From contig WSUB01000044.1 of NCBI GenBank assembly GCA_019633425.1, positions 124,001 to 188,000 of the forward strand: 64,000 nucleotides of DNA, given 5' to 3'. Shown one piece after another: positions 59,455 through 64,000 of this stretch. The stretch comes from Tulasnella sp. 424. Its lineage: Eukaryota; Basidiomycota; Agaricomycetes; Cantharellales; Tulasnellaceae. Numbering within the stretch: the stretch's first letter is position 1; each line of letters starts with the position of its first letter. A model generated the notes under the pieces. It was not told the DNA's origin, did not search any database, and saw only the letters and a program-made list of their open reading frames with translations. A program made the position numbers and the translations under genes.

Positions 59455-61316
59455 ATGAAGGGTCCATCGGGACATTCTGTTTTCGAGGCCACAAGAACGC
59501 TCCTTAGGAGCATTCATGAAGAAAATAGGGAAATTCGAGAAGACACCCTCAACCGGTATGCCGGAAAGTCAGTCGAAACTCGAACCAGACCTGACCACCT
59601 TTTTGTCACCCTAGGCCGGATGTCAGCTCACGCCAGCGCTTTCTAGACGATGCGAATAACAACTTGGATTCCATGGAGCTTACCCTTCAAGCAGTCCGGG
59701 ACGAGCTTAGTTCCCGGATCATAGCAGCTCAGAGGCAGCGAAACACCTTCCTTCCGATCTTCCATCTCCCGCCAGAGCTCCTCGTGAACATATTTCACGT
59801 TACGCTGGGAACTCATCTTACATGTGGAATCACCGAACCCCCATATTTGGACCGCCTAAAGGCACTGGCGTCGGTCTGCTCTGCCTGGTTGTCCCTCGTC
59901 CGGTCCACTCCAAGTCTGTGGGCAGTCCTGGAGTCGAGCTGCTCCCTCGACTTCCTCCCAACAGTGATACGCAACTCCAAATCCAGTCTTTTGAACATCC
60001 GGTCTGCAAGTGCCCATGGATACTGGCGCCGCATGAACGAGGATAAAGAGCATCATCGGAAGTTCTTACAAGCCGTCGCCACCCCCGGTCTGACCAAGCG
60101 GTGGGCTTCCGTCTATATAGACCTACCGCCCGATGCGGGACCAATTAAGGAGCTGGTGGAGAGCTCGTTCCCAAACCTAAGGAGCGTGCATTTCGGTCAG
60201 GCTCAGTCGGGGTGGAAGCAGGGTCCAGTGAACCTGTTAGGAGGGGATACAGGACAATTGAAGGAATTTCGAATCAAAGGCATACCCGTCCAGTGGGATA
60301 CTGTCAAATTGACCGGACTACGCCTGCTCGACCTGAAGTGGTCGGCGCCAGCTTCATCGGCCAAATTACTTAACCTTCTGGCTTCTTCTCCGGCACTGGA
60401 GAGCTTGAAGCTAACCGAACTCCCCGTCCCCTCCAACTCGCAACAAGGCAGCTTGAACACCATCAACCTACCGCGACTCAGGGAACTTATTCTCATTCAT
60501 AACGAATCTGAGAGTGTCGTTCCTCTCCTTCAATCAATTCGACCTTCAACACTAGACCAATTTCGGATGATCCAAATCCCGTACAACAAAGGATACAAAG
60601 AGGACTTCGTATCCGCCCTCGACACTCTTGATCACCTGATCCCCGCCCTGCAATCGACGCTGGTTCTTGCGACTCATCTAGAGCTTGCCGTCGGTGGAGC
60701 GAGCATCAAATTCGTCGCCCGTTGTGAAACCGAAGTCTACTTTGAGATCGACTTGCCAGAGACGCAGTCATCAAAGGTCTTCAAATGGATATCGGAAGTC
60801 GTTGCACCTGACTTCGAAGAGAGTTTGATTTTGGGTACCAAGGTGACGTTTAACCGGGGCTGGGGGAGCGACAAAAACCGAATGGCGTTCCTACCAGTCA
60901 TGGAGTGGCTCGGAGATATCACTGAACTCACATTAGACGATCCTTCTGTCTCGACCGAAGTCCTCAAATGGTTATCTGACGGTGTTACAACGGAGAAGGA
61001 AGTGGAGTGGAGGTGTCCGCGTTTAGAAAAACTCTCCATTCCGACCCCGTTCGTGTGGCTCAAGGATCTTCGAGGGTTCGCTAAAAAGCGATATGGTGGA
61101 AGCAGTGGGAATGATTCGGTGACGGAAGAAGGGGACCTAACGATCCACTGGCCCGATGATCTGGTGCATCTGGACATCTCGGGACTTAGTGACGACTCGG
61201 ATGAGGACATGGATATGGACGCCGACGAGGAACTCTACGAGCTTCTGGGGTGCCAAAAAATCACTGGCTATAGGCGGAGTAAGAGGAGGAGAGACGCCTA
61301 TGATGACTATTATTAG
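59455..61316 (+). CDS. F-box protein with LRR-like tail, 3
   Basis: Exons 59455..59555 and 59615..61316; 600 residues. Exon 1 (101 nt) encodes a helical head; exon 2 a coiled coil (MELTLQAVRDELSSRII), the F-box (IFHLPPELLVNIFHVTLG.. LASVCSAWLSLVRSTPSLWAVLES) and a leucine-rich tail (KLTGLRLLDLKW, ALESLKLTELPV, LPRLRELILI, WRCPRLEKLSI). It ends with an acidic patch (DDSDEDMDMDADEE) and a basic KRRR. Same two-exon plan, with identical exon-1 length and phase, as the gene at 62.0-63.9 kb, and more distant from F-box 1 and 2. Confidence 0.88.
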
Positions 61317-62001
61317 TGTTAGGTTTGGTGGAAGTAAGCGCTTGTAGATAACGATATTGATGTTCTGAGTTGGATGTAACTTGTGGTTCACCGTATGAAT
61401 AGGCTCAGAGGACCAAGAGCAGCTCTTTCCAAGTTACGTCCACATGACGTTTGTTTGGATTCGATTCGGTGGAATATTAATGCTAGCTGCGCAATATTCC
61501 GCTGCAGTGCGTATGCACGGATCCAGAGCCGGCCCCCGGGCCGATACCCTTCAAGGGTTCTACGTTGAGTTCTGTTCTTGACTGATTACACTCGCTATTC
61601 ATGTAGTGCTACATTCTGCAGCACATTATCTGGACGGAAACTAACAAAGTAGTGCTCCCTTTATCTTCCGTTTCGAGTCGCGCTTATTTGGGTTCTTCGC
61701 ACTCCAACCACCGGGGTTCAGTTCGTTTGAGTCCCTAGTGATCAAACATTCCCGTTTCAAGAGCCCATATCATTCCAAGTTCGACGCGAATGATGTATCC
61801 GATGCAGGGAGAGGCGATGAATGGCACGAAGGGAACATGCTCAAGAACTGCTGAGGGACTAGTAGTCCATATTCAGTTTCCCCGACCTTATCCCTATCAA
61901 CACTAGTCCAAGAAGAAGGCGAAGAAAGTAATATCGAGAACCACAGAAAAAATACACACCACAATAGATACGCAAATAAAAGCGCTCTTCAATCACCGAC
62001 C
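61317..62001. other. convergent intergenic, F-box 3 / F-box 4
   Basis: 3' flanks of the two F-box genes. No other feature recognised. Confidence 0.5.
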
Positions 62002-63920
62002 TCATTGCCCAACAATCGCGAAAATGTCGTGCAGGTCCATCGACCCGAGCGAATCGTCCTCCGAGTCATCATATTCCCCATACCACTCGTCTTGTGTTTC
62101 CGGCTCATCGTCGTCATTGAGTCCCACAATCACCTCACATCCGGTGATGTCCTTGAGCTCCTCAACGTCGTCGTAGTCCATGTCGCTCACTCCCGCTATG
62201 TCAAGACGCTCCAGCTTATCGGGCCAGTGAATGGTAGTTTCTCCGTCCTGGTTTACCGCGTCGCCTTTTGGGCGATCGCCATATCGTCTCCTGGCGAATT
62301 CGAACACATCTTCACGAGGTGTCGGGAAACCGCAGAACTCCACTTTGCGAAGGCGTGGGCAGCGCCATTCCACCGTGTTTCCATCGCATACGCGCTCCGT
62401 GAGATACTGGATCAGCTTCGAAGCTCCTCTGGAACCTAGGATGGAAAGCTCGGTGATATTAGGAATCCACTCGAAAATACGACGATGTGACGAGTCGTCG
62501 GGATCGACGAGTTCGTAGAAGCAGACGGAACCTGCGATGATGCCAGGTGGAGATATTGCTCTGAGGTTTAGATTTGTTTGTAACCATGTGAGTTGGTTTT
62601 GCAAGTCCTGGGGTTTGTTGATGCGTGGATGGAGCTTGAAACACTGATGATTCGTCTTGCGATAAACCAAAATGCTGACTTCACCCCCCTGGATCGTCAG
62701 GTAAACGGTTTCTGCTTCGGCCAAGGCGTATTGCATGGCGGGAAGCAGATGTTCCAAGCTGGAATTGATGTCTGGGAGTGGGGTTTGTTGGTTGTACCTC
62801 TGGGGAGCAATGAGGAACGTCCTAAATCGTGGAGTCTGGATCGATCGGAGAAGAAATGAAGTGGCTTGGTGACTTATATCTTGAAGGGCGAGATCCTTGA
62901 GATGCGGGAGAGCGATACTGGGAGTGGTTGAGGGAGCATCCGTAATGTCGGGGTCGGCCATTGTAAGCTCCAAGACCTCAAGTCCAGGGGAGTGCTCGAG
63001 AATCCTGAACAAATGGGAAATGGAAGGGGCCCGGCAGGACGTGAGGACCAGAGCCGATAATCCCTTCAGCTCTACTGAGGCCCAATCGATCGACACCATG
63101 TCCACTCTAAGCTCCTTTAGCTGCGACGTGGCCCCGCCAAATGGGTTGGCCACGAGACGCGTCCTGTCACTACACCTAACCCACGCCCTTCGGAGACTTG
63201 GTAGATGTGTTTCAACAATTCGGCAGATCCGCGGGTCAATAAATGCGGGAATGTCGAGGTGTAATGTCGTCCACTTTGGGGCCAACGGGATGACAGCGTG
63301 AAGGAACGCAGTTACATCCCTTTGGTGAGGCATGGTGGACTCTCGACCGCGAGGGTCGAAGGATGTCTCCCTCCATAGACATCTGATGTTCAAGAGACTC
63401 CCTTTCGCCCTCCGGATGACGGTAGGTAAAAAGGGGGGAGGGCACGTTGATTCCAATACCGCCCAAAGACTTGGTGTCCCGCTAACCAAACTCCTCCACC
63501 CCGAGAAGACGGATGCCAACGTCTTGAGTCTTGCCAAGTGGGTAGGGAATGTAGGTGGGCACAGTAGATCGCTGTCCAGTACAGTGTGGAATATCTCGAC
63601 CACCACCTCCACAGGCAATCGGTTGATGGGGAGGAACGCGTTTCTTCGCTTCTTAGCTTGAACGATCCGGGCTTTCATGCTGGCTTCTAGAGTCGCTAAA
63701 GTGCTTTTCAGAGCCTCGATGGCATCTTGAGCCTCTGTCAAAGATAGCGGGATACAAGCTGCTCTACAAGCCAAGGGGTGGGTCAAAGCGGTATTTGACT
63801 TTCGACTGGTTATGCTCACTGGTCGAGCGGGTACTCGTCGCACAAGCGGTTCTCCCAGCAGATACTCTTGAATAGGATACCAGACGCATCGTTGATCGCA
63901 GCCTTCGATGCTGCTTTCAT
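62002..63920 (-). CDS. F-box protein with LRR-like tail, 4
   Basis: Transcript-order exons 63920..63820 and 63763..62002; 620 residues. Exon 1 (101 nt, phase-2 donor GTGAGC) starts MKAASKAAIND; exon 2 gives a coiled coil (AIEALKSTLATLEASMKARI), the F-box (INRLPVEVVVEIFHTVLDS.. LASVFSGWRSLVSGTPSLWAVLES) and leucine-rich strands (LEVLELTMADPD, LPHLKDLALQ, WRCPRLRKVEFCG). Tail is acidic (DMDYDDVEELKD, DDSEDDSLGSMD). Paralogue of F-box 3, in inverted orientation. Confidence 0.88.
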
Positions 63921-64000
63921 GGTTCCGGAGGGAGGAGGTCGGATTGTTTAAGCCAAACAGAAGACGTAGGGAGGTCGGCGATGTCCGGAATCCGAATGTG

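Overview
The window reads as nuclear DNA of a filamentous basidiomycete, most likely an Agaricomycete. Genes are on both strands and split by many short GT-AG introns, mostly 45-70 bp. CDP-alcohol phosphatidyltransferase, Tim44, mitoribosomal S29 (DAP3/Rsm23), CCR4-NOT subunit Not9 and Bfr2/AATF are spliced in the fungal manner. Families that expand in mushroom-forming fungi (BTB/POZ, F-box, kinase-TPR) occur in tandem. I found no tRNA, rRNA, CRISPR array or recognisable transposon. All exon boundaries are read by eye from splice signals, phase and family likeness; no alignment program was run.

Layout. 1-20.6 kb: a BTB/POZ gene cluster on the + strand with six readable genes, one gene cut by a premature stop, and one short fragment. 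Two tandem copies of a peptide methionine-R-sulfoxide reductase (MsrB) lie inside it, plus a tropomyosin gene (- strand) and a DUF2408/UPF0662 gene. 21-28.4 kb: conserved single-copy genes: cardiolipin synthase, Not9, mitoribosomal S29 and Tim44, the last two sharing a 145-bp divergent promoter. 28.6-30.8 kb: a decayed phosphatidylserine decarboxylase. 31.4-35.3 kb: a protein kinase fused to 19 near-identical 40-residue TPRs. 36.5-38.3 kb: a DUF676/Lpl1-like membrane lipase. 38.7-44.4 kb: four tandem ~1.5-kb units, each with a shared promoter block and a small single-span membrane protein ending in PPxY. 44.9-47.2 kb: a berberine-bridge-like oxidoreductase that lacks both FAD-binding histidine motifs. 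47.5-52.4 kb: two F-box genes made by a segmental tandem duplication. 52.7-56.7 kb: a 1,311-residue acidic nuclear protein. 57.1-59.3 kb: Bfr2/AATF. 59.5-63.9 kb: two more F-box genes.

How the genes may work together. The single-copy genes are housekeeping: mitochondrial import, translation and membrane lipid, mRNA decay, ribosome biogenesis and actin. The lineage-specific part is dominated by three tandemly expanding families that could each be an adaptor for ubiquitin ligases: BTB (cullin-3), F-box (SCF/cullin-1) and PPxY membrane proteins (Nedd4/Rsp5 WW domains). That link is inference from motifs. Fresh duplications, a nonsense mutation, frameshifts and gene fragments show that these families are turning over.
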